Source: Janthinobacterium sp. J1-1
Lineage (GTDB): Bacteria > Pseudomonadota > Gammaproteobacteria > Burkholderiales > Burkholderiaceae_D
Length of the DNA: 64,000 nucleotides
NCBI RefSeq assembly: GCF_030944405.1
Contig: NZ_CP132339.1
Location: 3,410,001 to 3,474,000, forward strand
Reading direction: 5' to 3'
The notes under the pieces were generated by a model. The model saw nothing but the letters and a program-made list of their open reading frames with translations. It ran no database searches and was not told the origin of the DNA. The position numbers and the translations under genes are program-made. Every line of letters begins with the position of its first letter. Within the stretch, counting starts at the first letter, position 1. This document shows, in pieces, positions 17,963 through 26,541 of the stretch.

Positions 17963-18451
17963 ATGCCGATGGCCGGTGCCCATTCCATGCCAGGCGGCGA
18001 TAGCCGTATTTTCGAACGCCTGCGCGCCGCGCGGCTGCGCCCGACCAGCGCCCGCGTCTGCATCCTGCAAATATTATCCGCCAGCGAGCGCGCCGCCCTG
18101 AATGCGGAAAGCATCTACCAGCAACTGCTGCAGATCGGCATCGCGGTCAGCCTGGGCACGATTTACCGCGTGCTCAAGGAAATGGAGCAGTCAGGCCTGC
18201 TGCTGCGTGAACGCGAGGCCAGTGCCAGCGGCAACAAGGCGCGCTACCTGATCAAGGCCGACCGGGTCGAGACGGACAGCTGCTACCTGGTGTGCCGGGT
18301 CTGCGAACGCAGCGTGCTGATGCAGGATGCCGCGCTGATCGAGCAGCTGCGCGGCACCGCCGCCTTGCACGGCATGGAAATCGGCGCCCGGGTGCTGTCG
18401 GTGCAGATGCGCTGCGCCAGTTGTGCGGAAGACGTGCCTGGCCGGCGATAG
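17963..18451 (+). CDS. Fur-family transcriptional regulator
   Basis: This 162-residue protein has a Fur-type winged helix (about residues 15-85, RLRAARLRPTSARVCILQIL...GIAVSLGTIYRVLKEMEQSGLL) and a C-terminal dimerisation domain with CxxC pairs (LVCRVCE about 112-117 and MRCASCAE about 151-158), which in this family bind structural zinc. It is not the short canonical Fur. It could be Fur-, Zur- or PerR-like. AGGAGGAG just before the start is a strong ribosome site. The upstream terminator leaves almost no room for a promoter, so transcription must read through or start inside the terminator region. Its location after the receptors suggests control of iron genes. Confidence 0.88.
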   Translation: MPMAGAHSMPGGDSRIFERLRAARLRPTSARVCILQILSASERAALNAESIYQQLLQIGIAVSLGTIYRVLKEMEQSGLLLREREASASGNKARYLIKADRVETDSCYLVCRVCERSVLMQDAALIEQLRGTAALHGMEIGARVLSVQMRCASCAEDVPGRR

Positions 18452-18521
18452 CGACGCCATCTGCCCCATCCGCCGCTTTGGCGCTACAATAGCTGACTCT
18501 CTTTTTTTGTAGCTTGCCGCC

Positions 18522-19622
18522 ATGACCACGTCCACACCGAACATCACCATCACGCCTTCCGCCCACCCCCTGTCCGACGCCGAACGCGGCGAGCGCATGA
18601 ACAAGCCGGCCTTTGGCCGCGTGTTTACCGATCATATGGTGGTGATTCCTTACCGCGACGGCAAGTGGCAGCAGGGCGAACTGAAAGCCTACGGCCCGTT
18701 GATGCTGGACCCGTCGGCCTCGTCGCTGCACTACGGCCAGGCCATTTTCGAAGGCTACAAGGCGTTTGCCCAGCCCGACGGCAGCATCAAGACCTTCCGT
18801 CCTGAACAGAACGCAGAACGCTTCAACCGCAGTGCCGCGCGCCTGGCCATGCCGGCCATTCCCGTCGACCTGTTCCTGGAAGCGGGCGACGCGCTCATTT
18901 CCATCGACCGCAACTGGGTGCCGGGCAAGACCGGCGAGAGCCTGTACATGCGTCCACTGATGATCGCCACCGACCCTTACCTGGGCGTGCGTCCGTCGGA
19001 AGAATACCTGTTCGTGCTGTTCGCCTCGCCTGCCGGCGCCTATTTCCCGCAAGGCGTGAAACCGGTCACCGTATGGATCAGCGAAGACTTCGTGCGCGCC
19101 GCGCCGGGCGGCACCGGTGAAGCCAAGTGCGCCGGCAACTATGCGGCCAGCCTGATGGCCCAGTCGCAAGCGCAAGAGAAGGGCTGCGACCAGGTGGTCT
19201 GGCTGGACGCCGTGCACCGCGAATTCATCGAAGAGATGGGCGGCATGAATTTGTTCTTCGTCTACAAGGACGGCGACAAGGTGACGGTGGTCACGCCGGA
19301 ACTGACGGGCACCTTGCTGCCTGGCATTACCCGCCGCAGCCTGCTGGAAATGGCGAAAGACCTGGGCTATGCCACCGAAGAGCGCAAGCTGTCGGTACAG
19401 CAATGGCGCGACGATATCGCTTCGGGCCGCATGACCGAAGTGTTTGCCTGCGGCACGGCCGCCGTCATCACGCCGGTCGGCGTGGCCAAGGCCAATGGCT
19501 TTGAAATGACCATCAACAACAACGAGAACGGCGCCGTCACCCTGGCCCTGCGCGAAGCCCTGCTGGGCCTGCAGCACGGCACGGCCGCCGACACGCACGG
19601 CTGGATGCACAAGGTCTGCTGA
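18522..19622 (+). CDS. ilvE: Branched-chain amino acid aminotransferase (type II)
   Basis: This PLP enzyme catalyses the last step of valine, leucine and isoleucine synthesis and the first of their breakdown. It has 366 residues, the type II length. The PLP lysine is K202 in EAKCAGNYAASL, and the substrate-side motif EEMGGMNLFFVY follows at about residue 240. TACAAT at 18485-18490 could be a -10 box. A terminator follows the stop. The protein also fits well with the valine-breakdown genes mmsAB located about 24 kb away, but they are not adjacent. Confidence 0.95.
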   Translation: MTTSTPNITITPSAHPLSDAERGERMNKPAFGRVFTDHMVVIPYRDGKWQQGELKAYGPLMLDPSASSLHYGQAIFEGYKAFAQPDGSIKTFRPEQNAERFNRSAARLAMPAIPVDLFLEAGDALISIDRNWVPGKTGESLYMRPLMIATDPYLGVRPSEEYLFVLFASPAGAYFPQGVKPVTVWISEDFVRAAPGGTGEAKCAGNYAASLMAQSQAQEKGCDQVVWLDAVHREFIEEMGGMNLFFVYKDGDKVTVVTPELTGTLLPGITRRSLLEMAKDLGYATEERKLSVQQWRDDIASGRMTEVFACGTAAVITPVGVAKANGFEMTINNNENGAVTLALREALLGLQHGTAADTHGWMHKVC

Positions 19623-19645
19623 TTTACCGTGTTTGAATCACACTG

Positions 19646-19672
19646 CGCCGGCACCATGTTGCCGGCGTTTTT
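19646..19672 (+). terminator. Rho-independent terminator after ilvE
   Basis: An 8-bp stem (CGCCGGCA at 19646-19653 with TGCCGGCG at 19660-19667), a six-base loop and a TTTTT run. Confidence 0.85.
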
Positions 19673-19692
19673 ACATCGTTGAAGGAAATCCC

Positions 19693-20397
19693 ATGCAACT
19701 GCGCTTTATCCTGCCTTTGTTATTGAGCCTGGCCAGCGGCCTGGCGCACGCTGCCGACGCCCAGTGTGTGGCGCCACGCAATATCAGCTTTGCCGACTAC
19801 GACGTCAAGCCGTCGGACGAAAAAAATACCTGCTACAAGCAGAGCACCAACGTGCCCACCGATTACTTCATGCTGGCGCTGTCGTGGTCGCCCGGCTTTT
19901 GCGACAGCCAGCGCCGCCGCGGCGAGATTTCCAAAAAGGCCGCCTTCCAGTGCGCGGAAAGCAATCACTTTGGCTGGATCGTGCACGGCCTGTGGGCGCA
20001 GTCCGCCAACCCGGCCAGCTGCGACGATCTTTCCGTCACGCCGCCGCGCAAGACGGACCTGCATCCGCGCTATTGCAAGGGCAACCTGCCGAAACTGGCG
20101 CCGTCCGAGATCCTGCCTTATATGTGCATGCAGCCCGGTGAAGCATTGCTGCAGGGCGAATGGGAAAAGCATGGCGCCTGCGATTTCGGCACGGCCAAGG
20201 AATATTTCGAGAAGGAGCGTGAATTGTTCCAGGCCCTGAAATTGCCTGCCACTACCATGCCGAAGAACGAGTTGTTCCAGTGGATGAAGGAACACAATCC
20301 GCAGCTGAAAGGCCGCTGGCTCGGTTACGAAAAACACTCGGGCGAGCTGCGCATCTGCTACTCGAAGGATTTCAAGGTGATCGATTGTCAGAAGTAA
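19693..20397 (+). CDS. Secreted ribonuclease T2 family protein
   Basis: This 234-residue nuclease has a signal peptide (about residues 1-21, cut near LAHAADA). Both T2 catalytic motifs are present: CAS1 as IVHGLWAQ with H98, and CAS2 as GEWEKHGACDF with E156, K159 and H160. Several cysteines could form disulfides in the periplasm, as in E. coli RNase I (Rna). It probably degrades extracellular or periplasmic RNA. GAAGGAAA precedes the start, and the gene follows the ilvE terminator. A longer N-terminal reading from 19633 lacks the good ribosome site. Confidence 0.92.
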   Translation: MQLRFILPLLLSLASGLAHAADAQCVAPRNISFADYDVKPSDEKNTCYKQSTNVPTDYFMLALSWSPGFCDSQRRRGEISKKAAFQCAESNHFGWIVHGLWAQSANPASCDDLSVTPPRKTDLHPRYCKGNLPKLAPSEILPYMCMQPGEALLQGEWEKHGACDFGTAKEYFEKERELFQALKLPATTMPKNELFQWMKEHNPQLKGRWLGYEKHSGELRICYSKDFKVIDCQK

Positions 20398-20408
20398 AGC
20401 AGGCAGTG

Positions 20409-21776
20409 ATGGTGGGCGAGGATGGCTTGCCGCCCGGTGCGCGCGGCTGGGCCATGTTGTCGCTGGCCATCGGCGTGGGCATGGCCTCGCTCGATACGGC
20501 GATCGCCAATACGGCCTTGCCGGCCATCGCCAGCGAACTGCATACGACGCCGGCGGCCTCGGTGTGGATCGTCAATGTGTACCAGCTGGCGATGGTGGCG
20601 ACCCTGCTGCCGTTTTCTGCCCTGGGCGAGATCGTCGGCTACCGCCGCGTGTTTATCTCCGGCATGTTGCTGTTCACCCTGGCCTCGCTGGCCTGCGCCA
20701 TGGCCTGGTCGCTGCCCTCGCTGGTGGTGGCGCGCCTGTTTCAAGGCGTCGGCGCCAGCGCCATGATGAGCGTCAACACGGCGCTGCTGCGCGTGCTGTA
20801 CCCCAGGCATCTGCAGGGCCGGGCCTTCGGCAATAATGCGCTGGTGGTCGCGGTGGCGTTTGCCATCGGCCCCACGGCCGCCTCGCTGATCCTGGCGACC
20901 GCGTCGTGGCCGTGGCTGTTCGCCATCAACGTGCCGCTCGGCGTGGCCGGGTTTTTCCTGGCCCGCCGCATGCTGCCGGCCACCCGCTTGTCCGGTCATA
21001 CAATGGATGGCCGCACGGCGCTGTACAACGTGGGCGCCTTCGGTTTGCTGATTTTACTGTTCGGCGACGCCGCCCACCATGCGCCATGGACCACCTTGCT
21101 GCCAGAGCTGGTGGCGGTGGTACTCTTCTTTATCCTGCTGCTGCGCCGGCAAAGCGGCCACCAGGCGCCGATGTTGCCGGTCGACCTGTTTCGCCGGCCG
21201 CTGTTCTTTTTGTCGTCGATGACGGCGATCTGCACCTTTGCCGCGCAAGGCCTGGCGTTCGTGTCGCTGCCATTCTATTTTGAAGTGACCCTGGGCCGCT
21301 CGCCGATCGAGACGGGCTTTTTGATGACGCCGTGGGCCGTGCTGGTGGCGGTGATGGCGCCGATTGCCGGGCGTCTCAGCGACCGCTATTCGTCGGGCCT
21401 GCTGGGCGGCATCGGCCTGGCGGCGCTGGCCACCGGCCTGCTGACCCTAGTGTGGATACCGGCCAACCCCGGCGTGGTCGATATCGGCTGGCGCATGGCG
21501 CTGTGCGGCATCGGTTTCGGCTTTTTCCAGGCGCCCAACCTGAAAGCCATCATGGGCAGCGCGCCACCCGAGCGCAGTGGCGGCGCCAGCGGCGTGGTCG
21601 CCACCTCGCGCCTGGTCGGCCAGGCCACCGGCGCCGCGCTGGTGGCCTACTGTTTTACCGTTTCAGCCACGCGCGGCACCAGCTATGCCTTGTTGCTGGC
21701 GGCGGGCTTTGCGGCGCTGGCCTGCATCGCCAGCTTTTCACGGCTGGTGGTGGCGCAGCCGGCCGCCCAGCCCTGA
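20409..21776 (+). CDS. MFS transporter, DHA2 (14-helix) drug-efflux type
   Basis: This roughly 455-residue protein has 13-14 hydrophobic segments and the MFS motifs DTAIANTALPAIA (helix 1) and LVVARLFQGVGASAMMSVNTALL (helix 4), of the EmrB/QacA drug:proton antiporter family. Substrates are unknown. The start is uncertain: ATG 20409 fits MVGEDGLPPG, but a TTG at 20385 with AAGGTGA upstream would overlap the RNase T2 gene by 13 bases. Either way the two genes are co-directional and probably co-transcribed, although no shared function is obvious. Confidence 0.88.
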   Translation: MVGEDGLPPGARGWAMLSLAIGVGMASLDTAIANTALPAIASELHTTPAASVWIVNVYQLAMVATLLPFSALGEIVGYRRVFISGMLLFTLASLACAMAWSLPSLVVARLFQGVGASAMMSVNTALLRVLYPRHLQGRAFGNNALVVAVAFAIGPTAASLILATASWPWLFAINVPLGVAGFFLARRMLPATRLSGHTMDGRTALYNVGAFGLLILLFGDAAHHAPWTTLLPELVAVVLFFILLLRRQSGHQAPMLPVDLFRRPLFFLSSMTAICTFAAQGLAFVSLPFYFEVTLGRSPIETGFLMTPWAVLVAVMAPIAGRLSDRYSSGLLGGIGLAALATGLLTLVWIPANPGVVDIGWRMALCGIGFGFFQAPNLKAIMGSAPPERSGGASGVVATSRLVGQATGAALVAYCFTVSATRGTSYALLLAAGFAALACIASFSRLVVAQPAAQP

Positions 21777-21782
21777 GGCGCT

Positions 21783-23417
21783 TCAGACGTCGATTGCCTT
21801 GTCGGACTGCATGCGCTTGCGCAGTTCGAACTTCTGGATCTTGCCGGTCGAGGTGCGGGGCAGGGGACCGAAATAGATTGCTTTCGGTACCTTGAAGCCG
21901 GCCAGGTTGTTCTTGCAAAACGCGATCAGTTCGGCTTCCGTGACACTGGCGCCCTCGCGCAGTTCCACGAATGCGCAGGGCGTCTCGCCCCATTTTTCGT
22001 CGGGCTGGGCGATCACGGCGGCGGCCAGCACCTGCGGGTGGTGATACAGGGCGTCTTCCACTTCCACGCTGGAGATGTTCTCTCCGCCTGAGATGATGAT
22101 GTCCTTGCTGCGGTCCTTCAGCTTGATATAGCCGTCCGGATAGCGCACGCCCAGGTCGCCCGTATGGAACCAGCCGCCGGCAAACGCGTCCTGCGTGGCT
22201 TTCTCGTTTTTCAGGTAGCCCTTCATGCAGATATTCCCACGGAACATGATTTCGCCGATCTGTTCGCCGTCATTCGCCACCGGCTGCATGGTCTCCGGAT
22301 CGAGCACGGCCACTTCGCTTTGCAGGTGGTAGCGCACGCCCTGGCGCGATTTTTTCACGGCCCGGTCTTCCGGCGACAGCGCGGCCCATTCCTCCTGCTC
22401 GGCGCAGATGGCGGCCGGGCCATAGACTTCCGTCAGGCCATACGAGTGGATCAGGTCAAACCCCATTTCTTCGATGCGCGCCACCATGGCCGCTGGCGGC
22501 GGTGCGCCCGCCACCATGCCGCGCACGGTCCAGTCGATGCCCTCGCGCCAGCCGGCCGGCGCATTGGCCAGCCCCGCATGCACGATGGGCGCCGCGCAAT
22601 AATGGGTGACGCGCAGTTCGCGCATCAGGTCGAACACCAGCTTCGGCTCGAACTTGCGCAGGCACACATTGACGCCGGCGCGCGCGGCGATGGTCCAGGG
22701 AAAGCACCAGCCATTGCAATGGAACATCGGCAAGGTCCACAGATAGACGGCATGCTTGGGCATGTCCCATTCGAGGATGTTCGACAGGGCGTTCAGCGCT
22801 GCGCCACGGTGGTGGTAGACCACGCCTTTCGGGTCGCCCGTGGTGCCGGACGTGTAGTTGAGGGCGATCGCATCCCATTCGTCGGCGGGCGGCTGCCAGG
22901 CGTAATCGGGGTCGCCGCCGGCCAGCAGGCTTTCGTAGTCGAGCTCGGCAAACGCTTCCACCTGCGGCCCCAGTTCGTCATTGACCTGGATCACGCGCAG
23001 GCCGGGAATCTGTGCCGCCATCTGGCGCGCCAGCTCGGCAAATTCGGTATCGGCCAGCAGGACCTTGGCCTGGCCGTGGCGCAGCATGAAGGTCAGCGAG
23101 GCCAGGTCGAGACGGATATTCAGGGCGTTGAGCACGGCGCCGGCCATCGGCACGCCAAAGCTCGCCTCCACCATGGCGGGCGTATTGGGCAGCATCACGG
23201 CCACCGTGTCGCCTTTGCCCACGCCCAGTTTCGCCAGGCTGGATGCGAGCCGGCGCGTGCGGGCATAGGTGTCGCGCCAGTTCTGGCGCACGCCGCCATG
23301 TGCAATTGCCAGGCGATTGCCATATACTTCGGCTGCCCTGGCGATATAGTCGAGCGGGGTAAGGGCGGCATAGTTGGCGCTGTTCTTGCCCAGGCCGGTG
23401 TTGAAATCGGGTGTCAT
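21783..23417 (-). CDS. Acyl-CoA synthetase (AMP-binding, medium/long-chain type)
   Basis: This 544-residue ANL-superfamily enzyme activates a fatty or carboxylic acid with ATP and CoA. The AMP-binding P-loop is YTSGTTGDPKGVVYHHRG, the A5-type motif is HSYGLTEVYGP, and the C-terminal catalytic lysine is in RTSTGKIQKF. The start at 23417 has CAGGAGA seven bases upstream. A 128-codon in-frame extension upstream is rejected for lack of motifs. It resembles the FadD-like AMP ligases annotated as acyl-CoA synthetases in Burkholderiales. A Crp/Fnr regulator is divergent. Confidence 0.92.
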   Translation of the reverse strand: MTPDFNTGLGKNSANYAALTPLDYIARAAEVYGNRLAIAHGGVRQNWRDTYARTRRLASSLAKLGVGKGDTVAVMLPNTPAMVEASFGVPMAGAVLNALNIRLDLASLTFMLRHGQAKVLLADTEFAELARQMAAQIPGLRVIQVNDELGPQVEAFAELDYESLLAGGDPDYAWQPPADEWDAIALNYTSGTTGDPKGVVYHHRGAALNALSNILEWDMPKHAVYLWTLPMFHCNGWCFPWTIAARAGVNVCLRKFEPKLVFDLMRELRVTHYCAAPIVHAGLANAPAGWREGIDWTVRGMVAGAPPPAAMVARIEEMGFDLIHSYGLTEVYGPAAICAEQEEWAALSPEDRAVKKSRQGVRYHLQSEVAVLDPETMQPVANDGEQIGEIMFRGNICMKGYLKNEKATQDAFAGGWFHTGDLGVRYPDGYIKLKDRSKDIIISGGENISSVEVEDALYHHPQVLAAAVIAQPDEKWGETPCAFVELREGASVTEAELIAFCKNNLAGFKVPKAIYFGPLPRTSTGKIQKFELRKRMQSDKAIDV

Positions 23418-23538
23418 GGTGTGTCTCCTGATTGAAAATCTGCTGCTCCCTGTGGGCGGGGCTGGTGCCGGCCAGCATAGCACCGGTATTGAAAAATCAC
23501 TGTCACTCAGTTGACAACTGCGGACCAGCAAGGATGGA

Positions 23539-24222
23539 ATGGAACACGATCTGCCCGAACTCGACAGCCACGACTGGTTCCTCGCCCTCGACGCCGGCCA
23601 CCAGGCGCTGCTGCGCGCCGGCAGCGAACTGCGCCAGTTCGAGGCGGGCACGTATGTCACGCGGCGCGGCGAGCCGTCGCAGCACTGGATCGGCGTGCAT
23701 GCGGGCCTGATCAAGCTGGCCGTGTACAACGCCGATGGCCGTGGCGCCACGTTTTCGGGCGTGCCGGCCGGCGGCTGGTGCGGCGAGGGCAGCGTGCTCA
23801 AGCGTGAACTGCGCCGCTACGACGTGGTTGCCGTGCGCGCCTCCAGCCTGCTGCTGGTGCCGGCCGAGCTGTTCCACCGCCTGCTGGCCGAAAGCCTGTC
23901 CTTCAATGCCTATGTGATACGCCAGCTCAACGAGCGCATGGGCCAATTCATCGCCACCATCCAGAACCAGCGCCTGCTGGACGTCGATGCGCAGGTGGCG
24001 CAGGCGATCGCGCAGCTGTTTCACCCGATGCTATATCCGCGCACTTCCAGCGTGCTTGCGTTGTCGCAGGAAGAAATCGGCATGCTGACCGGCATCTCGC
24101 GCCAGCGCGTGAACCTGGCGCTGGGCCGGCTGGCCGAGCTGGGCCTGATCAGCATCGCCTGGCAGGCCATCCGCGTGGTCGACCTGGACGGCTTGCGCCA
24201 TTACGGCGTGGCGTCGCTGTGA
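23539..24222 (+). CDS. Crp/Fnr-family transcriptional regulator
   Basis: This 227-residue regulator has a cyclic-nucleotide-binding-like N-terminal beta-roll (about residues 20-115, FEAGTYVTRRGEPSQHWIGVHAGLIKLAVYNADG) and a C-terminal helix-turn-helix (about 165-210, LSQEEIGMLTGISRQRVNLALGRLAELGLI). There are no N-terminal cysteines for an iron-sulfur cluster, so it is not an oxygen-sensing Fnr. It faces the acyl-CoA synthetase gene across 121 bases and may regulate it. Confidence 0.88.
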   Translation: MEHDLPELDSHDWFLALDAGHQALLRAGSELRQFEAGTYVTRRGEPSQHWIGVHAGLIKLAVYNADGRGATFSGVPAGGWCGEGSVLKRELRRYDVVAVRASSLLLVPAELFHRLLAESLSFNAYVIRQLNERMGQFIATIQNQRLLDVDAQVAQAIAQLFHPMLYPRTSSVLALSQEEIGMLTGISRQRVNLALGRLAELGLISIAWQAIRVVDLDGLRHYGVASL

Positions 24223-24284
24223 TGACAGACGGCGCGCGCAAAGCATGGCATGCTGGGCGCTGTCATTATCAAGCGAGCTGACGC

Positions 24285-24878
24285 ATGGCCCTGGTTTCCC
24301 ATCATCCGCAACACTTGCTGGGCCTGCGTTTTCCGCTGCGCCTGCGCGTCACCGTGCGCCAGGGTTTTGTGACACTGCACAATGAAATCGCCGTCAAAAA
24401 GCTGGGCAGCGGCGACAGTTTTGTCGTGCCCGCCTTCTTGCGCTTTGCCTGCGACGTGATGCCGGGCCGCGGCAAGCCGGCCGTGTTCAGCCTGGCGCTG
24501 GAACAGGACGAGGCAGAGACAGCGGCAGATCATGGCGGTGGCAAGCGCTGGAGCCGCGCGCTGGCCCGGCATATTTTCCAGTCGCCGCAAGGCCAGTGGA
24601 CGGCCGCCCGTTTGGCCGCGCTGTGGCAGGTGACGCCGCACAAGGCGCGCTCGCGCCTGTTTGCCGAAGGCGAAGCCTTGCTCAGCCTGGTGCGCGAACA
24701 GCGGCTGGCGCATGCCCTGCATACGGCGGCGCAAGCCGATCTTGGCAACGAGCGGGGGCTGGCGGAAGTGGCGGCTGGTTCCGGCTTTGCCTCGGTGCCC
24801 GCGTTTTGCGATGCCTGCACCGATGTGGCCGGCGTGCGCCCCGGCCTGTTCCTCGGCGGGCCAGGGCCCGCGCTGTGA
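24285..24878 (+). CDS. AraC-type helix-turn-helix protein, short
   Basis: This 197-residue protein ends in an AraC-like DNA-binding region: first helix-turn-helix around ARLAALWQVTPHKARSRLFAEG and second around LAEVAAGSGFASVPAFCDACTDVAGVRPGLF. The N-terminal 85 residues are too short for a normal sugar-binding AraC domain and show no family I know. It starts 62 bases after the Crp/Fnr gene stop. The role is unknown. Its promoter and target cannot be told from the sequence. Confidence 0.7.
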   Translation: MALVSHHPQHLLGLRFPLRLRVTVRQGFVTLHNEIAVKKLGSGDSFVVPAFLRFACDVMPGRGKPAVFSLALEQDEAETAADHGGGKRWSRALARHIFQSPQGQWTAARLAALWQVTPHKARSRLFAEGEALLSLVREQRLAHALHTAAQADLGNERGLAEVAAGSGFASVPAFCDACTDVAGVRPGLFLGGPGPAL

Positions 24879-24898
24879 TACTCCGCTATAATCGCGGC

Positions 24899-25276
24899 AT
24901 GGGACATTTTTTACAGCGCAAGCAGTGGAGTCTGTGGTTCGCCTGCCTGGCGCTGCTGCTCAATGCCCTGTTGCCGTCTTTGTCGCATGCGTTTGCGGCC
25001 AGCCAGGGCAGTGCCGCCGTCGAGATCTGCTCGGCCAGCGGCGCCGTCTACACGCAGGCCGACCTGGCGCCGCCATCCGGTCCGCAGCCCCAGCATATCG
25101 AACATTGTCTGTACTGCATGCACCATGCGGGCAGCCTGGCCCTGCCGCCAGCGCCTCCGCCGCTGGTCGCCGTGATCAAGGGACACGATGCGTATCCGCC
25201 GCGGTTCTGCCAGGCCTTGCTGCCGCAGTTTGCCTGGCGCGGCGCGCGCCCGCGCGGGCCACCTGCGGCCGCCTGA
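24899..25276 (+). CDS. DUF2946-type exported protein
   Basis: This 125-residue protein has a signal-type N-terminus (KQWSLWFACLALLLNALLPSLSHA), then a conserved ICSASG segment and the motif HCLYCMHHAGSLALPP typical of DUF2946 proteins, which occur with copper genes. The ATG at 24899 has no good ribosome site. TATAAT at 24887-24892 lies six bases upstream, but no matching -35 is seen. It stands before an SCO and a PCuAC protein, which supports a role in copper handling. Confidence 0.8.
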   Translation: MGHFLQRKQWSLWFACLALLLNALLPSLSHAFAASQGSAAVEICSASGAVYTQADLAPPSGPQPQHIEHCLYCMHHAGSLALPPAPPPLVAVIKGHDAYPPRFCQALLPQFAWRGARPRGPPAAA

Positions 25277-25346
25277 GTTACCGTCTTTCCCGCCGCCACG
25301 CGGCACCATCTTTATGCAGTACTACGCCCATCGGGCCTGATATCAT

Positions 25347-25946
25347 ATGAAACGTCGCTTATTCCTTCTCGCCGGCACGGCGGGCATGCTGACGCTTGCC
25401 GCCTGCGGCGAGCCAGAACCCAAACCCCATTACAACGGCATCGACCTGACCGGTGGCGATTACAAGCCCGACTTCAAGTTGAGCGGCCCCGACGGCAGGG
25501 TCTACACCCTGGCCGACTTCAAGGGCAAGTATGTGATGGTCTTCTTCGGTTTTACCCAATGCCCGGACGTCTGCCCGACGGCGCTGTCGCGCGCCGTCGA
25601 AATCCGCAACAAGCTGGGGCCGGATGCCGACAAGCTGCAAGTGATCTTTATCAGCATCGATCCCGAGCGCGATACGGCGGCCTTGCTGGGCGAATACATG
25701 CGCGCCTTCGATCCGAGCTTCCTGGGGCTGCGCACCGATCCGCAAGCCACTGCCCAGACCGCTTTCAACTACAAGGTGTTCTACCGCCGCGTGGTCAGCG
25801 GCAGTTCCTACACCATGGATCACACGGCCATCAGCTACGTGCTCGACAAGGAAGGGCGCATGCGCCTCGGCCTCAAGCACCAGCTGACGGCTGACGAATG
25901 CGCGCAAGACATCAAGACTCTGATGACCGCCAAATACACCTTATAA
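25347..25946 (+). CDS. SCO/SenC-family copper chaperone lipoprotein
   Basis: This 199-residue protein is a thioredoxin-fold lipoprotein needed for loading copper into cytochrome c oxidase (CuA). A lipobox LTLAAC is present near residues 15-20. The copper ligands are C72 and C76 in CPDVCP and H159 in YTMDHTAISY. The GKYVMVFFGFTQCPD region is diagnostic. It sits between DUF2946 and PCuAC genes, forming a compact copper delivery set. Confidence 0.94.
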   Translation: MKRRLFLLAGTAGMLTLAACGEPEPKPHYNGIDLTGGDYKPDFKLSGPDGRVYTLADFKGKYVMVFFGFTQCPDVCPTALSRAVEIRNKLGPDADKLQVIFISIDPERDTAALLGEYMRAFDPSFLGLRTDPQATAQTAFNYKVFYRRVVSGSSYTMDHTAISYVLDKEGRMRLGLKHQLTADECAQDIKTLMTAKYTL

Positions 25947-25967
25947 ATCCCCTGAAAGGATCACATC

Positions 25968-26435
25968 ATGTTTCACTTGAAAACCGTTGTTGCCGCCACC
26001 CTGGCCGTGCTGTCATTCTCCGCCGCCGCGCAAAGCGCCGTCACCGTCACCGAGCCGTGGGTGCGCGCCACCGTGGCGCAACAAAAGGCGACCGGCGCCT
26101 TCATGCAGATCACGGCGCCGAAAGCCATGCGCCTGGTCGAAGTGCGCAGCGCCGTGGCGGGCGTGGCCGAAATCCATGAGATGAGCATGAGCGACAATAT
26201 GATGCGCATGCGCCAGGTCAAGGAACTCGCGCTGCCGGCCGGCAAGGCGGTCGAGCTGAAGCCGGGCGGCTATCATGTGATGCTGCTCGACCTCAAGGGC
26301 CAGGTCAAGGCGGGCGACAAAGTGCCGCTGACCCTGGTGCTGGAAGGCGAGGACAAGAAACGTGAAACCATCGAAGTCAATGCCGTGGCGCGTCCGCTGG
26401 GCGGCGCCCCGGCGGCGCATTCGATGCAGCACTGA
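25968..26435 (+). CDS. PCuAC-type periplasmic copper chaperone
   Basis: This 155-residue protein has a signal peptide (cut near SAAAQSA). The Cu(I) site motif is EIHEMSMSDNMMRM together with GGYHVMLLDL, giving the HxM-type and HxM ligands. It delivers copper to cytochrome oxidase together with SCO. It lies 21 bases after the SCO gene in an operon and is closed by a terminator. Confidence 0.93.
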   Translation: MFHLKTVVAATLAVLSFSAAAQSAVTVTEPWVRATVAQQKATGAFMQITAPKAMRLVEVRSAVAGVAEIHEMSMSDNMMRMRQVKELALPAGKAVELKPGGYHVMLLDLKGQVKAGDKVPLTLVLEGEDKKRETIEVNAVARPLGGAPAAHSMQH

Positions 26436-26450
26436 TCGTTGCTTTCCTGA

Positions 26451-26473
26451 AACCCGGTGCGCCGGGTTTTTTT
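26451..26473 (+). terminator. Rho-independent terminator after the PCuAC gene
   Basis: A 7-bp stem (AACCCGG with CCGGGTT), a four-base loop and a run of T bases. It separates the copper operon from the next promoter. Confidence 0.88.
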
Positions 26474-26481
26474 ACGTCCGC

Positions 26482-26528
26482 TTGAAAATTAAACAGTTGT
26501 TTGATATGATCTCAAACAACTGTTTAAT
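26482..26528 (+). promoter_or_regulatory. Promoter with perfect 17-bp inverted repeat operator
   Basis: -35 TTGAAA (26482-26487), a 17-base spacer and -10 TATGAT (26505-26510). A perfect inverted repeat (26488-26504 and 26512-26528, seven-base centre) has its left arm exactly in the spacer and its right arm over the transcription start region. The TetR-type gene starts at 26542. This is a strong candidate self-repression site. Confidence 0.88.
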
Positions 26529-26541
26529 TCATCCATACATC

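Noticed and set aside
23418..23801. N-terminal extension of the acyl-CoA synthetase
   Set aside because: The extra 128 codons have no family similarity and lack a ribosome site, while ATG 23417 has CAGGAGA before it.
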